From the NCBI GenBank assembly GCA_963281255.1, contig OY725496.1:3325723-3389722 (forward strand): a DNA stretch of 64,000 bases, read 5' to 3'. This document shows, in pieces, positions 25,162 through 35,363 of this stretch. The stretch's first letter is position 1; every line of letters begins with the position of its first letter. The translations under genes were made by a program, and so were the position numbers. This DNA is from Aphrocallistes beatrix. Its lineage: Eukaryota > Porifera > Hexactinellida > Sceptrulophora > Aphrocallistidae. A model generated the notes under the pieces. That model was given only the letters and a program-made list of their open reading frames with translations. It had not been told where the DNA came from and made no database searches.

Positions 25162-25859
25162 CAAGCGGGCTTTGCACACTAGCGTAGCGCGGCTAGTGAA
25201 CACCTTGTGTTCGCAGAGTCACCCTGCAGGCTCCTGGGAATATCAACAAATTCAGAAATCCCTTCGGACGCAAAATATTCACTACTTTCACTAATCCATT
25301 TCAAATTTGCTTACTTTATGAATATAGTGTCAAAAAATCAATATAAGATCTAATATATGATATTTGGAATCTACACCATTAATTTATAAAACAATAGGTC
25401 AATAGTTAAAAGCTAATTTCTAAGACATTTTTGAGATTTTTTTACTTTATGTGACTATTGTAAACAAAAGTAAACGAATAATTTATCAATAAATTCGAAA
25501 ATATGATATTCGAAATCTCCCTTCCCCCTAAAAACCACATGTCAACCGTTGGAGGCAAGTCTCTAGCATATTTGTTTATATAAGATACCTATAAGTTTTT
25601 GCTTTGAAGTATTAATACAAGTAACAATGACAGTTTATTGTGGTGTCATACAATGATTACTATTGTGAGTGGAAGCTACATATGTATATTGTCTAGAAAA
25701 GTGATGAAATTTTTTTTTCATTTTTTGCATGTGAATGGTGTGAAAATTTCGCTTAGATCTTCGAACTTAATCGTAGACTCATCATTTGGCACATACTTGC
25801 AATTTTCTCTACGACTTTCCAATTCTTCGATTCGAACAAACATAAAAATATCATAATGA
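25162..25859 (-). mobile_element. Non-autonomous Helitron-like element (family R1)
   Basis: Read on the minus strand it runs A|TCATTATGATA... to ...GCCCGCTTG|T. That gives a TC 5' end, a GC-rich hairpin-bearing 3' end and an A-T insertion site with no target duplication, as Helitrons have, although the terminal tetranucleotide is CTTG and not the canonical CTRR. The body shares the ~140-bp units of 15461-15881 and the segment TTCGAACTTAA...CGACTTTCCAATTC of 15118-15210. No Rep/helicase gene is present. The same 3' end type closes copies at 48799 and 28941 and both arms of the elements at 54511-55324 and 55477-58844. Confidence 0.5.
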
Positions 25860-26033
25860 TACCAAAGTTTCCCTCCACCTTTATCATGAAGTCGTCATCC
25901 AAATATCCCACAAATGCGCCGCGATCCCAAGTGAGTATCCCAGCATAACTGAGCCACTTGGTACCGCGGCGCATTGGTGGGATGTCTGGATGGAGACTGC
26001 ATGATAAAGGTGAAGGAAAACTTGAGTATCTTC
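25859..26033. repeat. Long imperfect hairpin
   Basis: Inverted repeat with arms of about 70 nt. The left arm reads from GATACCAAAG through CACCTTTATCATG and CATCC to AATGCGCCGCG. The right arm reads back through CGCGGCGCATTGGTGGGATG and CATGATAAAGGTG to CTTGAGTATC. The innermost CCAAGTG and CACTTGG also pair, leaving a loop of about 22 nt. It abuts the 5' end of the Helitron-like element. Arms are diverged by roughly 10-15 percent, so this is more likely an old hairpin MITE than a functional RNA. Confidence 0.6.
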
Positions 26034-28065
26034 TTGATATTTTCCATATTTTTGTCCATAACGGGTTTTTCGGGAATACCAAAGTGTGAGAAAAATGAAA
26101 TTTGGACAGAAGGTGTTAAATGTTTATCTGTATACGAAGTTACTTCCAACACTTCGCGACAAAATGAGACACCTTTGAACGGATAGACAGGGTAGCAACT
26201 CAGAATCCATTAATGCAAACCTATCATTTTATTACTAGTACTTATATGGTACATAAGACAATTTTAACACCTGCAGTTGCAAATTTTTCTATGACGTATA
26301 ATTTTTTCACAATCTTTATTTTAAAATTAATTATTCATAAGGTTTTCTTTTTGATTGTCAAAGGTGGAGGGACCAAGAGCGAATAGACGAGCAACGGTAA
26401 TGGTGACGGCAGGGGAACTTGTCCTTTATTATTTTTAGACATTTAAATATCGATCTTGTACAGCAATTTTGATCATCCATGGAAATAAAATTTTCTATTA
26501 ATTTATCTCATTAGCAATATTTTCACGATATGAAACATATTTTTATCTAAAATTAGAGATAAACAAGGAAAGTATAGAAGTTAAAACCGTGGCGGATCTT
26601 TCTGAAACTATTAGCAGGACAAGATTTGTATAGTTTCACTGGTATTCTTCCAATGCTCACTAACATCAGTGTTGCTTATTATGAATCACCGAACAGACAG
26701 CTGAAATATATACTTGAAATGCTTCATCTTAAGAGGAATCAGTATTACATTTCAGATGTGAATAGTGCAATTGCGACCAGATGATTGAATTATAATAAAC
26801 CAATGTTCATTTAAGCGAGTTTATTACTTGCGCTCCTGACAGCAGTCCACCTTACAAACCCAAAATAATTTATATTTTTTTATCATTTTCAGGATTTTGG
26901 AGAGGACTTTTCTTAGGAAGGATGTTTGAGTGAGCAAAAGAAATTTTCTTATGGGGGCAATCCCCCCGAAGAAAATTTTGGAAACTTTAGATATTCAAAC
27001 ATAGAGCACTGAAAGAATAATATCAGCTAATCCAGAATATTAGGATAGAATTAAAGTGATATATTATAATATGAAGAGGGATTACAATTTCCCAGGATAA
27101 TTCGTAAAATTCCTACTCGATCACCATTTGGTTTATCGTGTTTAGCTAGATTGCCACCACCAAATTTACATTCTGTCGAGCACTTTTAAGTATAAATAGT
27201 ATGGGGAGCAGTTGACCCCCTGTACCCATCAGATAAAACAATCTACCCTTCTGCAGAGTATCCAACTATCCCGATTTTGCTTTAAAATCCCGAACCCCCA
27301 CACAACTTCTGCCTGGATTTGAAAATACCGATTTTGCATAGTACTTGTATAGTCGAATTTCAATAATATATAATGGGCGATAGTCTGTAAATATTGAAAG
27401 ATGTGGTAAACTTGTCAACCAAGACTAATGAATTCAATGAATTCAATGAAAAGTACTAAATTTTTCTGATTTTTAATATCATTAAGTGAATCTATCTGAG
27501 GAATAACGAGAATTTTATTACAATTATGTTTTTTAATGAGAAACAAGCGTGAAATGACAATCAATTTACCCACATACCCCCGGATCCTCTCGTATACTCG
27601 GGTTTTGCCCTCGGTTGTCGGTTACGCAATCAAAAATCCCGACAAGGTACTGTCTAAAGGTTGGACACTCTGCTTCTGAAAGTGGGGGTGGCGGGTGGTC
27701 CCCTCTCGTACTTTTTAGGAATGAGGTGAGCAGGTTCCCCTCACAAAGTTTACACTTTATACTTATGTATCCAACCTCTAATTTCTAATTTATTTGATTT
27801 TCTTGTAGTAAAACAGATGAATAATCATTTCTGGCAAGTGTGACGTCTCCGAACCTTGGATTTTATTGATTTAAAGAATATAGAGTGATTTTTAGTGTAG
27901 CTCATGCAAAGAAATGCTTGTTGGAATTGACGTTGTACGATAATCTTAAATTGACAAAATAATTATTCTTTTGGAGAAAAATTATTTATCTTGATCGTTA
28001 AAAATAACTAAAGGTCATTTCTAGCCCCGATTACCCCAAATCTCGTGAACAATTATATAGTTTAA

Positions 28066-28165
28066 CTGTAGAATTCCGAGCATTTATAAGGCTTCGGTGG
28101 CATAGAAAATGGCTGGGAGACATCGGCGATATCGGGGACACCCTGTTCCCAGTCGGCATTCTACG
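28066..28165. mobile_element. TTAA-flanked mini-element (family P1)
   Basis: Starts TTAA|CTGTAGAATTCCGAGC and ends GGCATTCTACG, enclosing GCGATATCGGGGACAC and a CCC-type mirror. The closest relatives are 44384-44467 and 52273-52329, all preceded by TTAA at the same end. A TTAA target with ends of the form CYGTAGAATG suggests a piggyBac-like MITE. The right flank here is degraded (GTAA), so the duplication is not perfect. A partial second copy of the core (GGCTGGAGACATCCGCGATATC) sits at 28254-28275. Confidence 0.5.
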
Positions 28166-28168
28166 TAA

Positions 28169-28214
28169 GTACATTTCGGTAGTCTTAGGTTAACCTAAGA
28201 CTACCGAAATGTAC
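28169..28214. repeat. 46-bp perfect palindrome
   Basis: Two 23-bp arms with no spacer. The left arm is GTACATTTCGG TAGTCTTAGGTT and the right is its exact reverse complement. It lies 4 nt after the end of the mini-element at 28066-28165. No mismatches, so it is either recent or kept by gene conversion. Confidence 0.9.
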
Positions 28215-29034
28215 CACAGTGGTACAACTTTATGGCTTCTTTCCCATTGAAAATGGCTGGAGACATCCGCGATATCACGAGTTTTCGATAACTAGGGTTA
28301 ATGGCTAATGTCCACCATGCATACAATATTCAATTTTTCTGCATTCAACAAAGTGAATCGTGTAGGGGGATTACATAACTTGATTTAGGATGAGTGAAAA
28401 CATTTCATCACACCATTCGGTTCTAATATAGTCTCATGATTGTATTATAGCATCAATTGATATGTTCTAAATTTAAGTCCATCAACCATTTCTGTTATTT
28501 TATTTTGTGTTTGTGTTTGTGTGATGCAAACATCACGAGTTAGTATACAGTGTGGGTGGTCACTGACTCAACAGTTTATTAGATACACTACTATTTAGTT
28601 AGCAGGCATTCATGTTATTCATACATTCATGTATTTCCTTTCTATAGTATAATTCTTAATTGTGCACTACGTAGCTACTTGTAATTACTCTCTTTATTCA
28701 CAATATTTTACTACCTGCTTCGTCACTTTTTATTTGGATACATCAAAACTAATCAATACAATCTTTAAACGGCTAGCTGGAGTCTTTTTATTGTACAGGT
28801 ATGTACTAAGGTATTTCTTTGTGTTCACTAATTTTTTTCGATAATGTTGCATCTTTGAAAACAAAGAGGAACCCATAGGAGGCCTGAGGCTAACAAATAG
28901 TGTCCGCGAGACGCGCAGCGCAAGGAAGAAAACCTTGCTTGTACTACAGGGTGTAACAAAATTGATGCCCTATCAAATTAGTAATAATAATTTTCGATTA
29001 GAAAGGCGTAGTTCATTAATCACTTTCCAATAAT

Positions 29035-29412
29035 TCCACCATTAAGTTTAACACATGTTTAACCCTTCTCAGCAATACTGCTAACAAGGTTTTCTAAAAT
29101 ATCAGGGGTTATCTGCGTCCATGCGAATTTCAGCTGTTTTTCAAGAACTTTTAGATTCGTTGCCTCCTATATGTAATCGACTCCGCTCTGCACAATAGCC
29201 CACAAATTCTCGATTGGATTCAAGTCTGAGGAGTTGGCAGGCCAGGTACCTTTCGTCCAGAATCCTTTTAGATGTTGTTTGCCCCAATTTTGTGTCCTTA
29301 TAGCCTTGTGAGCAGGAGCACCGTTTTGTTGGAAAATGTATTCGGACATGAAAAATAGGAGTTTTCTTGTCAAAACTAACCCAGTTTTTCGTTTTATTTT
29401 AAGAGAGGACAA
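29035..29412 (-). pseudogene. Tc1-family transposase, C-terminal fragment
   Basis: The minus-strand translation contains YIFQQNGAPAHKA, GFWTKGTWPANSSDLNPIEN and LWAIVQSGVDYI, the DDE-domain block of Tc1/mariner transposases (QQDGAPAH...WPPxSPDLNPIENLW). An in-frame TAG follows. The same frame then continues with EATNLKVLEKQLKFAWTQITPDILENLV, the usual C-terminal end, so the gene is broken. The N-terminal half is missing. A TA followed by CAGGGTGTAACAAAATTGA at 28945-28965 is probably the element's terminal inverted repeat on this side. Inactive fossil. Confidence 0.9.
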
Positions 29413-30018
29413 CAGAATGATGAGTTTTAATAGTAAGGATAATAATTACTCACATATTCCTTGAAATCATTGGACATGTTTCTCCAATAATAAATCTTGC
29501 TGTGTATAAAAGATCATATTGCTGAGAAAAATCTCTGAAAGTTGGCTTTTCTTTGGGTATTCGAGTAACTCGCTGGATGTGGAATTCTGTCGAATAAATA
29601 TCATTAATATGCTGTATATTCTTATTTACACTTATGATGCCCGAAATTGCCTTGAACATATTATTTTATTTCATTTGACAACTAGCCATCTTCCTCCTTA
29701 ATTTCCTTCTTGCAAATCTCGGAATTTTAGCATCAAGAACTATTGCTTGATCCGTAAGATAATTTGAAATCTCTCCCCATTCTTCGTATTGTAATTATGG
29801 AAATATAATTCGAGTAAGAAGTTGTTTATTGTTAAATACGAGACTATCAAACCAATTTATATTAGTAGTGTGTCATTCCAGCAATTATAGTTATAAGCGA
29901 GTAAAGCTAGCATAGATCATGATAATCCATGGTGTGTGTGTCATTCTAGCATACAACAGTCGCTAATCTATAAATAAGTAGCTATGTATATTTTTTGTAG
30001 GAGATTGCACTCTTGAGG

Positions 30019-33000
30019 ATGAATTTTAATGCAAGAAAACAGGATTATAGAGGAAACCTATTGTCACAAATTCTTTTCACTTGGCTTGAAAGTTTTTTCT
30101 GGAATGGTTTCAGAAAGGAATTAAAGCAAAATGATCTTAATCCTTGCCCCAGTGAACAAAAATCCGAACAACTATATGAGAGTTTTAACAAACATTGGAA
30201 AAATGAAGTTAAAAAGAATGTAAAAGCTGACTTGAAGATTGCTCTAGCAAAAACTTTGAAGACACCATTGTGTGTAGGTGGCATAGCACATCTACTAGAA
30301 GGGCTATTGCTGCTCGCTCAAGCGATTCTCATTTACTACTTTTCTTCCTTGGGGGTGGGGAAATCTGTCAATAGCACGACAATACCTTACACAATTCAAA
30401 TAGGATATGCATTCTCGATTTCACTGATCACACTATTTGTAACAGTCAACAACAGCATCGCTAACTACTTACTGAATTGTGTGTCTATCCAGATGAGAAC
30501 GTTATGCATCACTGCAATATTCAAAAAATCCCTTCAAATCCCACAAGTCGTACTACACCAAATTTCAATTGGTCATATAATTAATCTAGTATCAAATGAC
30601 GTATTCAAATTCGATATTGGGATTCTGTACTGGGATTATCTATGGATAGGTCCCATCATAGCTGTATTATCTCTAATCATCATCTTATGCTACATTGGAC
30701 CAATTGGACTCGTTGGTGTTTCGTATATAATTTTACATGCGCCATTACAGCTATTCTTGGGGTACGTATTCGGTGTTTTGAGGTTGAAACAATCCGTGAC
30801 GGCTGATAAACGGATTCGTTTGATAGACCAGATTATCAGAGGGATGCGGGTGATCAAGTATTATGTGTGGGAAGCATCGTTTGTGAAGTACGTTAGTAAA
30901 ATAAGAAAAAAGGAGATTTGTTTTGCGAGTATGTCAGGAATTACTCAAAGTACCAATTTTTCATTTTTCAGTACAAGTTTGTTCATTGCATTATTCTTAA
31001 TATATTTCACAAGCTATGAGATTGGAAAACCCGTAAATGCATCTCAGCTAGGATTAGCATTCATAGTACTCAATACATTGAGATCATTTTTAATCTTGTT
31101 TTGGGGTCAATCAGTGTTCGTCACAAGGGAGATGGCTATAGCACTGAAGAGAATACAACGCATTCTACAGATTTCAGAAAGGGATGAACACAACATCTCC
31201 AAGAATAGTCGAGGGGATACTCCATCCATTCAATTCAATAATTTTACTGCCTCTTGGAAACAAACGGAAAAAATTGTATCTGAAGATGTTACTTTACAAT
31301 CTATCAACTTTCATTTAAATCAAGTTCAATTTGTGGCCATAACTGGGCCAATCGGATCAGGGAAGTCTAGCCTGCTCTTAAGTCTCATTGGCGAACTTCC
31401 TGGTATCTCAGGGAATGTCTCAAGAACAGGAGTCATATCGTATGCCCCTCAGTTACCCTGGATATTCTCTGGGACGATTAGAGACAATATCCTTGTTGGG
31501 CATCCTTTAAACCTTAAACGCTATGAGCAAGTCTTGGAAGTTTGCTGCCTAAGAGAAGATGTGGAATGTTTTGATAACGGAGACGTGACGCTAATTGGTG
31601 AGAGAGGATTGACTTTGAGTGGCGGACAAAAGGCCAGAGTATCACTAGCAAGATCTGTTTACCATCAAGCTGATGTCTACTTGTTTGATGACCCTCTCAG
31701 CGCTGTTGATGTTAAGGTAGGTAGTGACATATTCGAAAAATGTATCAACACCTTCCTCAAGGCCAAACTTGTTCTATTAGTAACACATCAGATTCAATAT
31801 GTTAAGAAAGCAGATCATATAATCGTGATGAATGAGGGTAAAGTGGTAGCGAGTGGAAATAACCAAGAAGTAGTTGGGAATGAGTTTAGTCGAGCATTTC
31901 TACAGGGATTAGACGATACATACAACAGCAGCCTGACCCAAGAAGTTCCAAGTATCAGATTAATGGATAATCTACCTGAGGGAGAAGAAACGAACAAAAA
32001 CACAGATGAAGATATTACGGAAATGGCGAACTCCCAGCCTTTAACCATCGCAATGACTGATGAAGACTACCGGCCGACATCTAGTAGTGTGCTGGGTTAT
32101 GTGAGATACTTCTTGACGGGGGGTTTCGGAGCAACAATAGTGTTGTTGGTGCTTACTATATTAAGCAATGGTGGACTTATCCTGGCCTACTGGTGGATGC
32201 AATCTATCGCACAATGCTTTCTCTCAGCGAATATGAGTTCATCTGATGGAGATAATGCTACGATGTTATTCCCAATTTCTACTGATTGCCCTTGGTACTT
32301 CAACTTTTACTATGTTGGATCTTTGAGGTTGTTAGCCGCGTTCACATTCTCGGGCTGCATTTTCACATTTTTACGCGGAATCAATTTCTACTATATTGTC
32401 CTCCAAGCCAGCAGGAGGCTGCATGCTGAAATGCTGCGAAGAGTTATGTACACTCCTATTAAGTTCTTCGACACTAATCCTAGTGGTCGAATCCTGAACA
32501 GGTTTGCCAAAGATTTCGGATTTCTCGATAAGCAATTACCAATGCTATTCTATGATTTCTGGCAGTATTCAACATACAATTTAGCCATTGTGTTGGCTAG
32601 CTGCTTAGTACAGTATTATCTACTTCTGCCATTCGGTATATTGCTAGTCGGTACTTTACTGTTAAGATACTGGTACCTCAAAACATGTACCCAAGTGAAA
32701 CGGCTGGAAAGCATCGCACGCAGTCCTTTGTATTCACACATTTCACTCACGCTCCAAGGCCTCACTACGATACGCTGCCTAAACTTGGAGAAGACTGAAA
32801 AAATATACCAAAGGAAAGGTGTAATACAACAAAACTAAAACATGAAGGCAAGATCCGATATAACGATGTATGCTTCAAGTATTCAAAAGACCTTCCATTT
32901 ACACTTCATGCTGTGTCGCTTAACATTACACCCGGAGAGAAAATAGGAATAATAGGAAGAACTGGCGCAGGCAAATCTTCTCTATTTAATTCTTTATTCC

Positions 33001-33623
33001 TTCTTAATGAATTATCAGCTGGCAGTATAACGGTTGATGACGAGGATATCTCGAGTCTTAACCTGTATGAGCATCGCAAGAGGCTCTCTGTCATCCCACA
33101 GGACCCGTTCCTCTTCTCGGGGACACTCCGATACAACCTGGACCCGTTTGAGGAGTTCAGTTCGGAAGAAATCTGGGACGCATTAACAAAGTCTCATTTG
33201 CAAAACATGGTACAATCCCTTCCAGATCAGCTGACAGCGAGCGTAGATGAAGATGGCCTTAACTTCTCTACAGGAGAGCGCCAACTCCTGTGCTTAGCCC
33301 GAGCCATTCTCAGGAAGAACAAAATCATTCTTATCGATGAAGCTACTGCTAATGTCGACATACGAACTGATATATTAGTACAGCAGGCAATACGAACTCA
33401 TTTTTCTGATTGTACTGTGATTACAATAGCTCATAGAATCGAGACGATAATTGACTCTGACAGAATCATAGTGCTAGAAAAGGGTCGGATTCTCGATTTC
33501 GAAGCTCCGAATTCGATGCTACAGAAGGAGAACAGCTATCTGAGTCTTCTTCTCACTCAACTAGATCTTAGTACTCAAGAGCAATTGAGAAATACAGCAG
33601 AAATGAATTATTCGAAGATATGA
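30019..33623 (+). pseudogene. ABCC (MRP4-like) transporter, internally deleted
   Basis: Two frames, 30019-32838 and about 32840-33623, together look like one MRP-type exporter. Membrane domain 1 is followed by NBD1 with Walker A GPIGSGKSS, signature LSGGQKAR and Walker B VYLFDDP. Membrane domain 2 begins, and NBD2 has GRTGAGKSSL, FSTGERQL and IILIDEATA. The first frame ends just after LQGLTTIRCLNLEKTEKIYQ. The second begins at KHEGKIRYNDVCFKYS, which in MRP4 lies about 100 residues downstream. So the last helices of membrane domain 2 and the linker to NBD2 are missing, and the frame changes at the join. There is no room for an intron. The start is the ATG at 30019; a TTG lies two codons earlier and an upstream exon is possible. 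Everything else is intact and undecayed, so this is either a recent pseudogene, a half-size product, or an assembly deletion. Confidence 0.8.
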
Positions 33624-35363
33624 TACATCTAGAGAGTCTACCCTTGTTTAGTAAAATGTATCATACTAGACATTTTGTCCATTATAATTCGTTTTATTTA
33701 GACATTTTTATCTACTAGGATTTGTTTTTAGTTTTATTAAAAGTGTAATACTACTAGATAATATATATACCTGAAATTTGTGTTTTTAATGAATTGTTTT
33801 AGTGAATCCCTTATATCTTTGAATGATTTTAACATACGTGTATAGAGAGATGCACAAAAATGTACATGCTCTTACATCCAACTGTATACGTATCCTTTTG
33901 AAGTGTTCAATTAAGCAAGATGATACGTTTTAAAATTTCCTCAAAGCGCCATACGATGTAACTTTTTTTGCATGTATGTAGTTTAGGGTGCTCCAAAAAT
34001 TGGAGTTTGAAGTTTGAATCTTCAGATGCACACTATTCAAATAGCTTCCATTGATCACCAAATATTCACCATAAAAAAATCAAGCAATTTGAGATGATTT
34101 ATAATGGGATTTGTCCGGGTTGGGGCTTAAAATTGCAAAAGGCGTACTTCTGATATGCAAAGAAACTAGTAACTTCATTTTTGAGATATTTGGAGGTGGT
34201 TTTATATCAGCTAATAATACATTTTAATGGCCTAAAACCTACTGATTCGGAGATATTGGTGAAAACAGTTGAGACAGCCTTCGTTCTTCAAATTACAAAT
34301 GGTCTCAACTGTTTTGATCAATATCTCCGAAACGGTAGATTTTAAGTCATTAAAATGTATTATTTGCTGAAATAAAACCACCCCCAAAGATTACTAGTTA
34401 CTTTGCATATCAAAATTACGCACCACCAACCCGGACAAATCCCATTATAAATCTGCACGAGGGGACCCTACCTTGCGCGACCACTAAATCATCTCCAAAT
34501 TGCTTGATTTTTTATGGAGAATATATGGTGATCAAGGTAAACTATTTGAAGAGTGTGCAATTAAAGATTCAGACTTTAGAATTTTTTGGAACACCCTAAT
34601 GTAGTTACATTGTATGTTCGTGTTGCATGGAAATAGAATTAATTACAGCATTTCTCCTACCCCTTCTTATTAACGAATGGATAGGTACAATTTTTAACAC
34701 GTCTGAATGAGTTCTTCTGTAACTGCACTATCGGCCTATCGACCAACATTTTTGTCATCAGATTATTTTGGGAATAGTCTCATTTCCAGACAAAAACCAC
34801 AATTCATCACAAAATTATATTACCCATAGCCTACTCAACATAATGCCGCACAGTAGATCGAAATTATGGACTAGGGATGAAGTAGTAGCCGATTGAAATA
34901 ATTAATGATTAGCTTAAAATCGTAAACCATGCAGAATAGACTTGGATGTATCACCAGCATAATAGAGCATATATAAACATGATGTCAGAGTACACAATGC
35001 ATGTTGATAAAATTTTGATTAGTCATCATGTCATTGCACCATAGGTAATTTTAAGTCAACTAATATTGATGTATGATTTTTGTGTTGAACCAAGATTAGT
35101 CCTAGTTATACATTCCTGTCTTGCTATGGTAAAGCATTTTGGCCAGTTTGAGCCATATCCTGCAAACTGTAAGAACTAGGTCTTCAAATTTGATCGTATT
35201 TGATAGGCAATAGACTGACCATTTCTAGCTAAAATGAGTTTGGGAGCTAGAAGCATATAATATAATTTATCACCAATAAAACAACTGTAGGGAATGGTTA
35301 TCAGGAATGATCACTGTAAGCAGGAGACAGGTTAATAACATCTAGATTGGAAGTGAGAACGGA
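33624..35363. other. Intergenic region between convergent genes
   Basis: Lies between the 3' ends of the ABC transporter (+) and VIRMA (-). It contains a 611-bp palindromic MITE (33986-34596). ATTAAA at 33736-33741 could serve as a weak polyadenylation signal for the ABC gene. The rest, 34600-35360, shows nothing recognisable. Confidence 0.5.
33986..34596. mobile_element. Palindromic TA-flanked MITE
   Basis: Starts TA|GGGTGCTCCAAAAATT and ends AATTTTTTGGAACACCC|TA, so it has inverted ends and a TA target duplication as in the Tc1/mariner group. The two halves are inverted copies of one another over nearly the whole length (for example CCCATTATAAAT against ATTTATAATGGG, and CAATATCTCCGA against TCGGAGATATTGG), with a centre near 34290-34300. 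The right arm carries a 33-bp insertion at 34453-34485 flanked by AAAT on both sides, absent from the left arm. No coding content. Confidence 0.85.

Larger units (their letters stand above)
24891..30018. other. Intergenic repeat-rich region
   Basis: No host gene is visible in 5.1 kb. It holds a Helitron-like repeat (25162-25859), an adjacent 175-bp hairpin, a TTAA-type mini-element (28066-28165), a 46-bp palindrome (28169-28214), a Helitron-like 3' end at 28895-28941 (...GCTTG followed by T), and a Tc1 transposase fragment. The stretch 26200-28060 is AT-rich sequence in which I see no gene or clear element. A pyrimidine-rich TTTTTTGTAG at 29991-30000 just before the ABC transporter could be a 3' splice site for an upstream untranslated or short coding exon. 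Confidence 0.5.

Noticed and set aside
25638-26186. Several open frames of 70-109 codons
   Set aside because: They lie in the R1 repeat and the adjacent hairpin and show no protein family features.
26620-26840. Possible solo LTR ending with AATAAACC...GCTCCTGACA
   Set aside because: No matching target duplication, no primer-binding site and no second copy could be found.
34453-34485. tRNA-like or short RNA gene in the 33-bp GC-rich insert
   Set aside because: Too short, with no cloverleaf or promoter boxes.
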